From positions 1-30,996 of the forward strand of contig CALANM010000225.1 in assembly GCA_937926065.1 (NCBI GenBank): a DNA stretch of 30,996 nucleotides. Direction: 5' to 3'. A model generated the notes under the pieces. The model did no database searches. It was not told the DNA's origin and saw nothing but the letters and a program-made list of their open reading frames with translations. The stretch comes from an uncultured Microbacterium sp. Lineage in GTDB: Bacteria > Actinomycetota > Actinomycetes > Actinomycetales > Microbacteriaceae. Of this stretch, positions 7,412-16,434 are shown in pieces (the first letter of the stretch is position 1; the number at the start of each line of letters is the position of its first letter). A program made the translations under genes and the position numbers.

Positions 7412-9000
7412 CCCTCACGCACGCCGTCGTAGTGGGGTCCGGGATCGCCGGCCTCACGACGGCGCTGCACGCCGTCCGGCGCGGATGCCGCGTGACACTC
7501 GTCACGAAAGACGAGCTCGAGCACGCCAACACGCGGTTCGCTCAGGGCGGCATCGCGGGCGTGATGTTCGGCGACGACCACCTCGAGAGCCATGTGCGGG
7601 ACACGCTCATCGCGGGTTCCGGCCTGTGCGACGAGCACGCCGTCCGCGTGCTCGTGGAGGAGGGCCCCGCCCGCATCCGAGAGCTCATCGCCCTCGGCGT
7701 CGACTTCGATCGAGACGACACCGGCGGGCTGGTGAAGGGTCTCGAAGCCGCTCACTCCTACCCGCGCATCCTGCACGCCGGAGGCGACGCGACCGGCGCC
7801 GCCATCGAGAAGGCGCTCGTCGCGCGGCTGCGGGCCGCCGACGTCGCCGTCGTGGAACACGCCTTCCTTCTGAGTGTCGTGGTCGACGCACGCGGCGGCG
7901 TCGCCGGCGTCGACCTGCTCGTCCACGACGGGTCGCACGTGCGCGTCGACGCCGATGCCGTCGTCCTCGCCACGGGCGGCGCCGGCGAACTCTATGCCCA
8001 CACGACCAATCCGCCGGTCGCGACCGGCGACGGCATCGCCGCGGCTCTCCGTGCCGGCGCGGCGGTGCGCGACCTGGAGTTCTTCCAGTTCCACCCCACG
8101 GTGCTCCCCGACACCGCCGACGCAGATGCCTTCCTGGTGTCGGAGGCTGTGCGCGGCGAAGGGGCCGTGCTCCGCGACGAGCACGGCACACGTTTCATGA
8201 CGTCCGTGCACCCTGACGCGGAGCTTGCGCCCCGTGACGTGGTCGCGCGCGCGATCGCCGCATGCATGGACGCTCAGGAGGGGCGGCCCGCTCTGCTCGA
8301 CGCGACCGGGCTGCGCGAGACTCCCGCAGCCACCGCGGCGTTCCTCGCCCGCCGGTTCCCGACGATCGATGCGGCCGTGCGCGCCCGCGGACTCGACTGG
8401 GCACGCCAGCCGATCCCGGTCACACCCGCGGCGCACTACCTCATGGGCGGCGTGATGACCGATGTCGACGGGCGCACGACCGTGCCCCGGCTCTACGCGG
8501 TCGGCGAGGTCGCCCGCACGGGCGTTCACGGCGCCAACCGTCTCGCGTCGAACTCGCTCCTCGAGGGAGCCGTCTTCGGTGCGCGGGTCGCCGCCGCGCT
8601 CGTTGCCGATGTCACCGAGGCGTCGTGGCCCGCGGGTGGCGCAGGTGCGGTCCCTGCTCCGACCGTCGCCGCGCCCTCCGACCCCGCTGCGCGGGCCGCG
8701 GCGCCGTTCTCACGCGCGGCTCTCCAGGAGCTCATGTGGCGGCACGCGGGACTGCGGCGCGGCGCGCAAGGACTGCGGCATGCGGCCGAGACGATCGCTG
8801 CGTGGCGGGCGGGGCAGCCGCGACCCCGCACTCAGGCGGAGCACGAGGACGCCAATCTCCTTCTCGTCGCCGCCGCTCTCGTCGCCGCCGCGCTCACCCG
8901 TCCGCATTCCGTGGGAGCGCACTTCCGCACCGACGACCCCGCCCCGCCCGCCGAGAGTCCGACGGCATCCGTCGACGAAGCCAGGAAGGTCCTCGCCTGA
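7408..9000 (+). CDS. nadB: L-aspartate oxidase
   Basis: NadB oxidises L-aspartate to iminoaspartate, the unstable substrate handed to NadA. The 530-residue flavoprotein begins with an FAD-binding motif (VVVGSGIAGL, residues 7-16). It has the family segments ANTRFAQGGIAG (40-51), AHSYPRILHAGGDATG, FFQFHPTV and GANRLASNSLLEGAVFG, and ends in a helical C-terminal domain (RHAGLRRGAQGL). The start is a GTG at 7408 overlapping the nadA stop, so an upstream ATG at 7258 inside nadA is not used. The stop shares one base with the nadC ATG (TGATG). The C. glutamicum operon lacks this gene. Here the pathway from aspartate is complete. Confidence 0.96.
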   Translation: MTLTHAVVVGSGIAGLTTALHAVRRGCRVTLVTKDELEHANTRFAQGGIAGVMFGDDHLESHVRDTLIAGSGLCDEHAVRVLVEEGPARIRELIALGVDFDRDDTGGLVKGLEAAHSYPRILHAGGDATGAAIEKALVARLRAADVAVVEHAFLLSVVVDARGGVAGVDLLVHDGSHVRVDADAVVLATGGAGELYAHTTNPPVATGDGIAAALRAGAAVRDLEFFQFHPTVLPDTADADAFLVSEAVRGEGAVLRDEHGTRFMTSVHPDAELAPRDVVARAIAACMDAQEGRPALLDATGLRETPAATAAFLARRFPTIDAAVRARGLDWARQPIPVTPAAHYLMGGVMTDVDGRTTVPRLYAVGEVARTGVHGANRLASNSLLEGAVFGARVAAALVADVTEASWPAGGAGAVPAPTVAAPSDPAARAAAPFSRAALQELMWRHAGLRRGAQGLRHAAETIAAWRAGQPRPRTQAEHEDANLLLVAAALVAAALTRPHSVGAHFRTDDPAPPAESPTASVDEARKVLA

Positions 9001-9866
9001 TGCTCAGCACCACCCAGATCGATCGCGTCGTCTCCGCAGCGCTCGAGGAAGACGCGCCATGGGGCGACCTGACGAGCCATTACCTCATTCCCGAGAACGC
9101 CGTCGCCACCGCTGACCTCATCGGCCGGGAAGACGGCGTGTTCAGCGGCGGCGCTGTCTTCGCGGCCGCGTTTCGGCTGACCGATCCCCGAATCGCCGTC
9201 ACGCTGCTGGCCGAAGACGGCGAGTTCTTCACGGCGGGCTCCGCTCTCGCCCGGGTGACGGGACCGGCGCGCGGCGTGCTCACAGCCGAGCGTGTCGGCC
9301 TCAACTTCGCGCAGCGGATGAGCGGCATCGCGACGCTGACGAACCTCTACGTCGCGGAGGTCGCCCACACCGGAGCACGCATCGCCGACACGCGCAAGAC
9401 GACGCCGGGACTCCGCGCCCTCGAGCGGCACGCCGTGCGCAGCGGCGGCGGGCACAACCACCGCTACTCGCTGTCGGATGCCGTGATGGCCAAGGACAAT
9501 CACCTCGCCGTCCTCACGGCACGGGGAGCCTCCGTGACCCAGGCGCTGCAAGGAGCGATCGCGCGCCTGCCACACACCGCCCACATCGAGGTGGAGGTCG
9601 ATCGCCCCGACCAGATCGATGCCGTTCTCGCGGCCGGCGTCGACACCATCATGCTCGACAACTTCACGCTCGAAGACCTCCGCGAGGGCGTCGCTCGCAT
9701 CGACGGTCGTGCGACCGTCGAGGCCTCGGGAGGCATCAGCCTGGAGACTGTGCGCGCCATCGCCGAGACCGGCGTCGACGTCATCTCGGTCGGCGCGCTC
9801 ACCCACTCTGCCCGCGCCCTCGACCTGGGCCTCGACATGCGGGTGGACCTGGCGGACGCGCCGTGA
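9000..9866 (+). CDS. nadC: Nicotinate-nucleotide pyrophosphorylase (carboxylating), quinolinate phosphoribosyltransferase
   Basis: NadC converts quinolinate and PRPP to nicotinate mononucleotide, carbon dioxide and pyrophosphate. The 288-residue protein has the expected length and motifs: EDAPWGDLTS (17-26), LNFAQRMSGIATLT (101-114), the PRPP and quinolinate loop DTRKTTPGLRALE (130-142), AVRSGGGHNHRYSLSD, AKDNHL, IEVEVD, IMLDNF and the terminal EASGGISLETV. The ATG overlaps the nadB stop by one base, and its own stop overlaps the next gene in the same way. Confidence 0.97.
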   Translation: MLSTTQIDRVVSAALEEDAPWGDLTSHYLIPENAVATADLIGREDGVFSGGAVFAAAFRLTDPRIAVTLLAEDGEFFTAGSALARVTGPARGVLTAERVGLNFAQRMSGIATLTNLYVAEVAHTGARIADTRKTTPGLRALERHAVRSGGGHNHRYSLSDAVMAKDNHLAVLTARGASVTQALQGAIARLPHTAHIEVEVDRPDQIDAVLAAGVDTIMLDNFTLEDLREGVARIDGRATVEASGGISLETVRAIAETGVDVISVGALTHSARALDLGLDMRVDLADAP

Positions 9867-11008
9867 TGCTCTACCTCGACCACGCCGCCACCACCCCGGT
9901 GCGATCAGAGGTGGTCGATGCGATGCTGCCGTACATGACCGATCGGTTCGGCAATCCGTCGAGCCACCACACCGTCGGCGAGGCCGCGGCGGGCGCGCTC
10001 GCTGGCGCCCGGCGCAGGGTCGCCGCGGTGGTCGGCATGCGCCCCGGCGACATCGTCTTCACGTCCGGCGGCACCGAGGCCAACAACCTCGCCATCAAAG
10101 GTCTCGCCATCGCCGCCGCGGAGCGGCGCCGCGCACCCGTGCACCTCGTGACGTCGCCCATCGAGCACGAGTCCGTGCTGGCATCCTGCGGCTACCTGGA
10201 GCGCATCCACCGATTCGACATCACGCACGTCTCCGTCTCGGCCACGGGAGTCGTCTCCCCCGACGACGTCGCTGCATCCCTTCGCGACGAGACGGCGCTC
10301 GTGACTCTCGGCTACGCCAACAACGAGATCGGCACCGTGCAGGACGTCCCGGCGATCGCCGCTGTCTGTGCAGAGGCGCGCGTGCCGCTGCACATCGACG
10401 CCGTGCAGGCCGCCGGCTGGGAGCCTCTGGCGGGCACCGGTGCCGACGCGATCTCGATTGCGGGCCACAAGATCGGCGCACCGCAGGGGGTCGGCGTGCT
10501 CGCAGTGCGCGGGCGCCTTCCCCTCGAGCCCCTCCTGCACGGCGGCGGTCAGGAGCGCGAGCGTCGCAGCGGCACAGAGAACGTCGCCGGGGCGGTCGGA
10601 TTCGCCCTGGCGCTCGAGCTGGCAGAGACCGAACGCGCCGCGAAGGCCGCTCGCGTCGCCGCCCGACGGGACGCCTTCATCTCCCGTGTGCTCCACCTCG
10701 TGCCGAACGCCCGACTCACAGGGGATGCGGTGCAGCGGCTCGCAGGCACCGCGAGCTTCACGTTCGCGGGCGTGTCGGGCGAGGCGGTGCTCCTCGAACT
10801 CGAGCGCCGCGGAATCGTCTCGTCGAGCGGGTCGGCGTGCGCCGCCGGCAGCGACGAGCCCTCGCACGTGCTGGTGGCTCTCGGCATCCCCCGCGAGGTC
10901 GCGCAGACCTCCGTGCGCTTCACGTTCGGCCACGGCCCCGACCTCGACCTGACGCCCGTCGCCGACGCGGTCGCCGCCGCAGTGACGGCGGTACGATCGG
11001 GCACGTGA
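9866..11008 (+). CDS. nadS: Cysteine desulfurase of the NAD operon (NadS/IscS/NifS family)
   Basis: A PLP enzyme of 380 residues that takes sulfur from cysteine. It begins YLDHAATTPV and carries FTSGGTEANNLAIKG, the PLP-lysine segment SIAGHKIGAPQG (K202) and the persulfide cysteine in SSSGSACAAGS (C325), close to the corresponding positions in IscS. In this operon context it most likely repairs or builds the [4Fe-4S] cluster of NadA, as described for NadS of C. glutamicum. A role in general Fe-S or tRNA thiolation is possible but less likely. ATG 9866 shares one base with the nadC stop. A GTG at 9863 is also in frame. The stop overlaps the next gene in GTGA. Confidence 0.94.
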   Translation: MLYLDHAATTPVRSEVVDAMLPYMTDRFGNPSSHHTVGEAAAGALAGARRRVAAVVGMRPGDIVFTSGGTEANNLAIKGLAIAAAERRRAPVHLVTSPIEHESVLASCGYLERIHRFDITHVSVSATGVVSPDDVAASLRDETALVTLGYANNEIGTVQDVPAIAAVCAEARVPLHIDAVQAAGWEPLAGTGADAISIAGHKIGAPQGVGVLAVRGRLPLEPLLHGGGQERERRSGTENVAGAVGFALALELAETERAAKAARVAARRDAFISRVLHLVPNARLTGDAVQRLAGTASFTFAGVSGEAVLLELERRGIVSSSGSACAAGSDEPSHVLVALGIPREVAQTSVRFTFGHGPDLDLTPVADAVAAAVTAVRSGT

Positions 11009-11994
11009 GCACACCCGCCGTCGTCACCGTCATCGTCCCGGGTCGCGACGTCGCACCGTACGCACCGCAGGCCCTCGCCTCCCTCCGCGCACAGACGCTC
11101 CCGCACTGGCGCGCCGTGCTGGTCGACGACGGTTCGGTGGATGCCACGTCGCAGCTGTTCCGCGAGGCCGCCGACGACGACGAGCGGTTCACGTTCATTC
11201 GTCACGATGTGGCGAAGGGGCTCGGCGCGGCTCGCAACGCAGCCCTTGAGACGGTGACCACCCCGTTCGTCGCCTTTCTCGACGCTGACGACGAGCTCAC
11301 CCCCAACGCGCTGCAGCGGCTCGTGTCCACGATCGCCGAGTCGGGAAGCGACCTCGTCGTGGGGGCGTACGTCCGACTGCGGCCGACCGCGCTCGAGGGC
11401 TCCGCGGCCGCGGGTGCCGTGACATACGCACCGGGTGACGTGCAGCCGTGGGTGACTGCCTCGACCTGGCCCGAGCGTCGGCGCACGACCCTCGCCGAGC
11501 ATCCTGAGGTCTCCGGGAACATCGTCGCGTGGTCCAAGGTCAGTCGGATCGAGTTCTGGCGACGTCACGGCCTCCGCTTCCCGGAGGGGAAGATGTACGA
11601 AGACCAGATCGTCGCACAGCGTATGTACACGCTGGCCCGCGCGATCGATGTCATCCCCGACGTCGTCGTGCACTGGCGAGAGCGCGCCGACGGCACCTCG
11701 ATCACGCAGCACAAGGACGCCGTGCCTGTGCTGCACGACTACCTGGAGGGCCTTCGCGGCGGGCTTGCCGTGCTCGACGCCGCGTCGCATCGCGCCGCCG
11801 CGCGAGCCCGCGTCCGGCTGATCCTCGACATGGACGTGCCGCCCCTCGTGCGCATAGCGCAGAGCCATCCTGACGATGCCTACAGGCGGGCGCTCGGCGC
11901 GTTCATCCGCGATCTGTCTGCCCGCGCGGAACGCGAGGGCATCTCGCTCGATCCGGATGCGGCGCCCCTGCTGGACGCCGCCCGCCTCTGGTGA
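11005..11994 (+). CDS. Family 2 glycosyltransferase
   Basis: A 329-residue GT-A type glycosyltransferase. The N-terminal domain has VTVIVPGRDVAPYAPQAL, LVDDGS near residue 36 and the metal-binding acidic motif FLDADDEL near residue 92. The second half has MYEDQIVAQRMY, which may hold the catalytic acid. There is no membrane segment or signal peptide, so it acts in the cytoplasm, probably on a cell-wall or teichoic-acid-type polymer or another glycoconjugate. The acceptor cannot be told. The GTG start overlaps the nadS stop by four bases (GTGA), so it is probably transcribed and translated with the NAD genes, although no functional link is obvious. It converges on the ABC exporter with a 16-base gap. 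Confidence 0.88.
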   Translation: MSTPAVVTVIVPGRDVAPYAPQALASLRAQTLPHWRAVLVDDGSVDATSQLFREAADDDERFTFIRHDVAKGLGAARNAALETVTTPFVAFLDADDELTPNALQRLVSTIAESGSDLVVGAYVRLRPTALEGSAAAGAVTYAPGDVQPWVTASTWPERRRTTLAEHPEVSGNIVAWSKVSRIEFWRRHGLRFPEGKMYEDQIVAQRMYTLARAIDVIPDVVVHWRERADGTSITQHKDAVPVLHDYLEGLRGGLAVLDAASHRAAARARVRLILDMDVPPLVRIAQSHPDDAYRRALGAFIRDLSARAEREGISLDPDAAPLLDAARLW

Positions 11995-12010
11995 GATCCC
12001 GCGGCCGGGG

Positions 12011-14017
12011 TCAGCTCAGCTTCGGCCAGTCGCGGTCCTCCCGCGTGGGATCGGCCACCGTGATCACGATCGGCTCGACTCCGCCCGGGGCGCGGTCCGC
12101 GCGCCGGTCGGGGTGGTCGGCCGGCGGCTGCTCGGCATCCATCCCCTCGATTCGCGCCGCCGCCACCTGCTGGGCGGCCAGTTCGGCATACAGCCCGCCG
12201 CGGGAGATGAGCTCGGCGTGCGTGCCCGACTCGACGATGACGCCGGCCTCGATCACGTGGATGACGTCGGCGCTGATGACGGTCGAGAGTCGATGAGCGA
12301 TTGTCAGCGTCGTGCGCCCCTTCGCGACGTTGTCGAGCGCCTCCTGGACCACACGCTCAGAGACGGTGTCGAGCGCCGAAGTCGCTTCGTCGAGCAGCAG
12401 GATCGGCGGATCCTTCAGGAGCACACGGGCGATCGCGATTCGCTGCTTCTCGCCGCCTGACAGCCGATAGCCGCGCTCCCCCACGATGGTGTCGTAGCCT
12501 TGCTCGAACCCGCTGATGATGTGGTGGATGTTCGCGGCCGTGCATGCCGCCTCGAGCTCTTCGTCGGTCGCGTCGGGCTTGGCGTATCGCAGGTTCTCGC
12601 GGATCGTGGCGTGGAACAGGTATGTCTCCTGTGACACGATGCCCACGCGGTCGATGATCGACTCGTGCCTCAGCGCGCGGACGTCGGCGCCGGCGAACAG
12701 CACGGTGCCCGACGAAGCCTCGTACAGCCTGGGCGCGAGGTACAGGACCGTCGTCTTCCCCGCTCCCGACGGCCCGACGAACGCGACGTGCTGACCGGGG
12801 TCCGCCACGAAGCTCACTCCACCGAGGGTCGGTCTCGAATCGGGGGCGGCATCGGGGTAACGGAAGACGACGTCTCGGAACTCGACGCGTCCGACCGGGC
12901 CGGGCGCCTCGCTGACGTCTATGGCGTCGGGAGCGTCGACGATCGCGGGCTGCAGGTCGAGGTACTCGAAGATGCGCGCGAAGAGCGCTCGGGAGGTCTG
13001 CAGGTCGAGGGCCACGCGCATGAGCCCCATGAGCGGCTGCAGCAGCCGCGCCTGGACCGTCGTGAAGGCGACGACGGTTCCGGCGGTGATGATGCCGCGT
13101 TCGCCCGCGATGAGGTATCCCGACACGAGATAGATGACGGCGGGCACGGAGGCCATGAGCACCTGGACCACCGCGAAGAACCCTTGACCGCTCATCGCCC
13201 GCTTCACCTGCAGGGCGACCTGATTGCGGTTCTCGAGCTGATAGCGCTCCGACTCTGTGCGCTGGCGGTTGAAGGACTTCGACAGCAGGATGCCGGAGAC
13301 CGACAGCGTCTCCTGTGTGATCGCGGTCAGCTCCGAGAGCGATTCCTGCGTCTGCCCCGCGATCCGCGCGCGCACCTGTCCGACGCGACGCTGCACGACG
13401 ACCAGGATCGGCATGAGCACGACGGCGATGATGGTGAGGCGCCAGTCGATCAGGATCATCGCGACGAGCGCCGAGATGACCGTCACGACGTTCCCCAGGA
13501 TGCTCGTGACGGTGTTCGTCAGCACTCCCGACACACCGCCGACGTCGTTCTGCAGACGGGACTGGATGACACCCGTCTTGGTGCGCGTGAAGAAGCCGAG
13601 CTCCATCGACTGCAGATGCTCGAACAGCTTGACGCGCAGGTCGCCCGTCACCCGGTTGCCGACGGTGGAGGTGAGCCAGGTCTGCACGACTCCCAGGGCG
13701 GCCGTCGCGAGGAAGAGACCGATCATCGTGGCGACCAGGATGCCGAGCAGGCGCAGATCCGGCCCCGAACCGTCCACCGGGAACAGCGCGTCGTCGAAGA
13801 TGCGCTGCACGATGAGCGGCGGGATGACCGCGATCGCCGCTCCCGTGACGACGAGCAGCCCCGTCACCACGATCCGTGCGAGGTACGGACGGAAGAGCGC
13901 CACCACCCGACGGCCGAGATCGGCGACCTCGGGCGCCGCGGCGTTCGCGCGCCGCTGAGCGTCTTCGTCGACGCCTCGGAACCCGCCTCGGCCGCCGTGC
14001 ATTCCGCCCATGCTCAC
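12011..14017 (-). CDS. ABC exporter, fused membrane and ATPase domains (MsbA/LmrA-like half transporter)
   Basis: About 668 residues. After a glycine-rich tail come six predicted membrane helices of the type I exporter fold (roughly residues 45-355), then an ATPase domain with Walker A GPSGAGKTT (K421), the signature LSGGEKQRIAIARVLL (from about 519), Walker B ILLLDEATSALD and the H-loop AHRLSTV (H575). One copy implies a homodimer exporting a lipid, drug or peptide. The substrate is unknown. I place the start at the GTG at 14017, five bases after AGGGTGG. The frame stays open to 14245 but that stretch is the divergent promoter region. Gene order (divergent from an MFS exporter) suggests an efflux neighbourhood. 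Confidence 0.92.
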   Translation of the reverse strand: MSMGGMHGGRGGFRGVDEDAQRRANAAAPEVADLGRRVVALFRPYLARIVVTGLLVVTGAAIAVIPPLIVQRIFDDALFPVDGSGPDLRLLGILVATMIGLFLATAALGVVQTWLTSTVGNRVTGDLRVKLFEHLQSMELGFFTRTKTGVIQSRLQNDVGGVSGVLTNTVTSILGNVVTVISALVAMILIDWRLTIIAVVLMPILVVVQRRVGQVRARIAGQTQESLSELTAITQETLSVSGILLSKSFNRQRTESERYQLENRNQVALQVKRAMSGQGFFAVVQVLMASVPAVIYLVSGYLIAGERGIITAGTVVAFTTVQARLLQPLMGLMRVALDLQTSRALFARIFEYLDLQPAIVDAPDAIDVSEAPGPVGRVEFRDVVFRYPDAAPDSRPTLGGVSFVADPGQHVAFVGPSGAGKTTVLYLAPRLYEASSGTVLFAGADVRALRHESIIDRVGIVSQETYLFHATIRENLRYAKPDATDEELEAACTAANIHHIISGFEQGYDTIVGERGYRLSGGEKQRIAIARVLLKDPPILLLDEATSALDTVSERVVQEALDNVAKGRTTLTIAHRLSTVISADVIHVIEAGVIVESGTHAELISRGGLYAELAAQQVAAARIEGMDAEQPPADHPDRRADRAPGGVEPIVITVADPTREDRDWPKLS

Positions 14018-14211
14018 CGTCGCCACCCTAGTGACATAGGACGACACCGGGGAGGTGTGGCCGGATCGCCGCCGGCCGGGCGAAGAATTTCGGAAAATGC
14101 GGAATGCCGTGTCGGGGGCGCGGGTTAGAGTCGTCTGCGCGCCCCGGTCGCTCGTGGGCGCTCGCTCTTTCCGCCGCTTGTCCGGCCGCACCACCGCCTT
14201 CGAGGAGAACG
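14018..14211. promoter_or_regulatory. Divergent promoter region between the ABC and MFS exporters
   Basis: These 194 bases hold no gene. A TAGAGT at 14126-14131 is a fair -10 box for the MFS gene, with no good -35. A perfect 6-base inverted repeat, GGCCGG (14059-14064) and CCGGCC (14072-14077), lies on the ABC side and could be an operator or an RNA hairpin in its leader. No regulator gene is adjacent. Confidence 0.4.
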
Positions 14212-15723
14212 ATGACGTCTGCGACGACCGCACGCCCGAGCGCACCGATGCTCTCAGCCACCGAGAACAGAGTCGTGTGGCTGCTGCTGGCCGCCGCCTT
14301 CGTCGCGATCCTGAACGAGACGACGATGGGCGTCGCCATCCCGCACCTCATCGACGACCTCGCGATCACCGCGGTGCTCGCCCAGTGGCTCACAACGGCC
14401 TTCATGCTCACGATGGCCGTCGTCATCCCGATCACCGGCTTCCTGCTTCGCCGCTTCTCGACACGCCAGGTCTTCATCACGGCGATGACGCTGTTCTCGC
14501 TCGGCACCCTCCTTGCTGTGCTGTCGCCCGGCTTCCCGATGCTCGTCGTCGCGCGCGTCGTCCAGGCCATGGGCACGGCGATCATGATGCCGCTGCTCAT
14601 GACCACCCTCATGACGATCGTGCCGCCGCAGTCGCGTGGCCGCATGATGGGCCGGGTGTCCATCGTCATGTCGCTGGCCCCGGCGATCGGCCCGACCCTC
14701 TCGGGTGTGCTTCTCCAGACGCTCAACTGGCGCTGGATCTTCGGCATCGTGCTGCCGATCGCCCTGATCGCCCTCGCGATGGGCGCGCGCTGGATCCGCA
14801 ACCTCGGCGAGACCACGCGGGCCCCCATCGACGTCCTGTCGGTGATCCTCTCGGCCTTCGGCTTCGGCGGCATCGTCTACGGCCTCAGCCAGATCGGCGG
14901 CGCCGCGAGCCACAGCTCGGCGGGAGCCGACGCGGCGACCGGCAGCACCGTGGCCCTCATCGTGGCATTCATCGTCGGCGGCGTCGCGCTCGGACTGTTC
15001 CTGCGCCGTCAGATCGTCCTGCAGCGAGAAGACGACGCCCTGCTCGACCTGCGCGTCTTCCGCGACCGCAACTTCTCGCTCGCGATCGGTCAGATGTCGC
15101 TGCTGTCAGTGGCCTTCTTCGGCACGATCACGGTGCTCCCGCTGTACATGCAGCGCGCGCTCGAGCACACGCCGCTCGAGACGGGACTCGCCGTCCTCCC
15201 CGGGTCCTTGCTGATGGGTCTTGCGGGTCCGTTCATCGGCCGCGTCTACGACGCGCGCGGCACGCGCATCCTGCTCGTCCCGGGCGCGATCATCGCCGTC
15301 TCGATGCTGTGGCTGTTCGCCCTCTTCTTCACCGACACGACGCCGCTGTGGGTGATCGTCGCGGCGCAGACCGTGCTGTCGGTCGGGCTCGCGCTGTCGT
15401 TCACGCCGCTGTTCACGGCGTCTCTCGCGTCGCTGCAGCCGAAGTTCTACAGCTACGGCTCCGCCGTCGTGGGCACCGTGCAGCAGGTGGCGGGCGCCGC
15501 GGGGATCGCGATCATGATCACCGTCATGTCGGCGGCGACCAGCGGGGCTCTCGAGACCGGCGCATCGGCGACGGCGGCGGAAGCGCAGGGCGCCCACGCC
15601 GCCTTCCTGCTCGCCGCGATCATCGCCCTCCCGCTGCTGGTCGGCGCGTTCCTCGTGCGCAAGCCCGCCGACGCCGCGGGCGCACCCGCCGAGGAGAGCG
15701 CGTCGGCTGCGGCCGCACACTGA
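14212..15723 (+). CDS. DHA2-family MFS multidrug exporter (14 membrane helices)
   Basis: 503 residues with 14 hydrophobic segments that I can trace from VVWLLLAAAFVAIL near residue 20 to AAFLLAAIIALPLLVGAFLV near the end, matching the EmrB/QacA (DHA2) drug:proton antiporter family. The antiporter motif C region is present in helix 5 as APAIGPTLSGVLL. The loop between helices 8 and 9 carries RQIVLQREDDALLDLRVF, common in this family. GAGGAGAACG precedes the ATG. The substrate cannot be read from sequence. The C-terminus is a short Ala/Glu-rich tail. It is transcribed away from the ABC exporter. Confidence 0.93.
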   Translation: MTSATTARPSAPMLSATENRVVWLLLAAAFVAILNETTMGVAIPHLIDDLAITAVLAQWLTTAFMLTMAVVIPITGFLLRRFSTRQVFITAMTLFSLGTLLAVLSPGFPMLVVARVVQAMGTAIMMPLLMTTLMTIVPPQSRGRMMGRVSIVMSLAPAIGPTLSGVLLQTLNWRWIFGIVLPIALIALAMGARWIRNLGETTRAPIDVLSVILSAFGFGGIVYGLSQIGGAASHSSAGADAATGSTVALIVAFIVGGVALGLFLRRQIVLQREDDALLDLRVFRDRNFSLAIGQMSLLSVAFFGTITVLPLYMQRALEHTPLETGLAVLPGSLLMGLAGPFIGRVYDARGTRILLVPGAIIAVSMLWLFALFFTDTTPLWVIVAAQTVLSVGLALSFTPLFTASLASLQPKFYSYGSAVVGTVQQVAGAAGIAIMITVMSAATSGALETGASATAAEAQGAHAAFLLAAIIALPLLVGAFLVRKPADAAGAPAEESASAAAAH

Positions 15724-15825
15724 CCGGCAGCGCGGAGATCGCGACGAACGTCGACGTATCACCGGCGCCTGCACCGGTCTCCTCACGTGGATCCGTGACA
15801 GCGGTCGCGGCGAACGAGGAGCGTC

Positions 15826-16407
15826 ATGATCGTCGAAACCCCTGAGCCCGAGTCCGTCACCGGCTATGCGGCGGAGGCGTACCGTCGTGACCTGGAAGAC
15901 GACGGCTTCGTCTTCAGCCACACCCGGGCGATGGCCGTCAACCCCGAAGCCCTTCTCGCCTTCGAGCAGCTCGTGCACGCGATCGTGCCGTCGATCGGTG
16001 TGCGCACGTACGAGCTGGTGACGCTGGCGGCGGCCGAAGCGCTGAAGTCGCCGCATTGCCTGCTCGCGCATGGACGCAAGGCGCTTCGCGCCGGGGCCCT
16101 CGACGAAGACCAGCTGGAAGCGGTCATGCGCGACCCCGAAGCGGCCGACCTCAGCGACGCAGACCTGGCGGCCATGCGATATGCACGTCGCCTGTCCTCA
16201 GCGGCCGACTCCATGACGGATGCCGACACGCAGGAGCTCCGCGATGCCGGGTACAGCGACCGGCAGATCGTCGACATCACCCTGGCTGCCGCGGCACGGA
16301 ACTACTTCAGTCGTGCGCTGCAGGCCCTCGCTGTGCCGGTCGAGGTGAACCTCGTCGGACTCAACCCGCGCCTCCGCGACGCGCTTCTGTCACCCGCCGT
16401 GCGATGA
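15826..16407 (+). CDS. AhpD-like / carboxymuconolactone decarboxylase family protein
   Basis: 193 residues, all helical in appearance. The family motif is present as EALKSPHCLLAHGRKAL near residues 70-86, with one cysteine (C78) and the histidine of the Cx(2-3)H signature. The second cysteine of true AhpD (CxxC) is missing, as in many peroxidase-related members, so alkylhydroperoxidase activity is uncertain. AGGAG precedes the ATG by about five bases. It lies 102 bases after the MFS gene, and its stop codon sits in an arm of a hairpin shared with the convergent small gene. The neighbouring PfpI protein and AraC regulator suggest an oxidative or carbonyl-stress setting, which is inference. Confidence 0.85.
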   Translation: MIVETPEPESVTGYAAEAYRRDLEDDGFVFSHTRAMAVNPEALLAFEQLVHAIVPSIGVRTYELVTLAAAEALKSPHCLLAHGRKALRAGALDEDQLEAVMRDPEAADLSDADLAAMRYARRLSSAADSMTDADTQELRDAGYSDRQIVDITLAAAARNYFSRALQALAVPVEVNLVGLNPRLRDALLSPAVR

Positions 16408-16434
16408 CGACAGCGCGGCGCGCCATGGTCGTCA
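16405..16434. terminator. Candidate bidirectional hairpin between two convergent stop codons
   Basis: TGACGAC (16405-16411) and GTCGTCA (16428-16434) are perfect 7-base complements around a GC-rich loop. The first three bases are the stop of the AhpD-like gene and the last three are the stop of the minus-strand cysteine-rich gene. There is no T tract, so intrinsic termination is only a suggestion. Confidence 0.4.
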
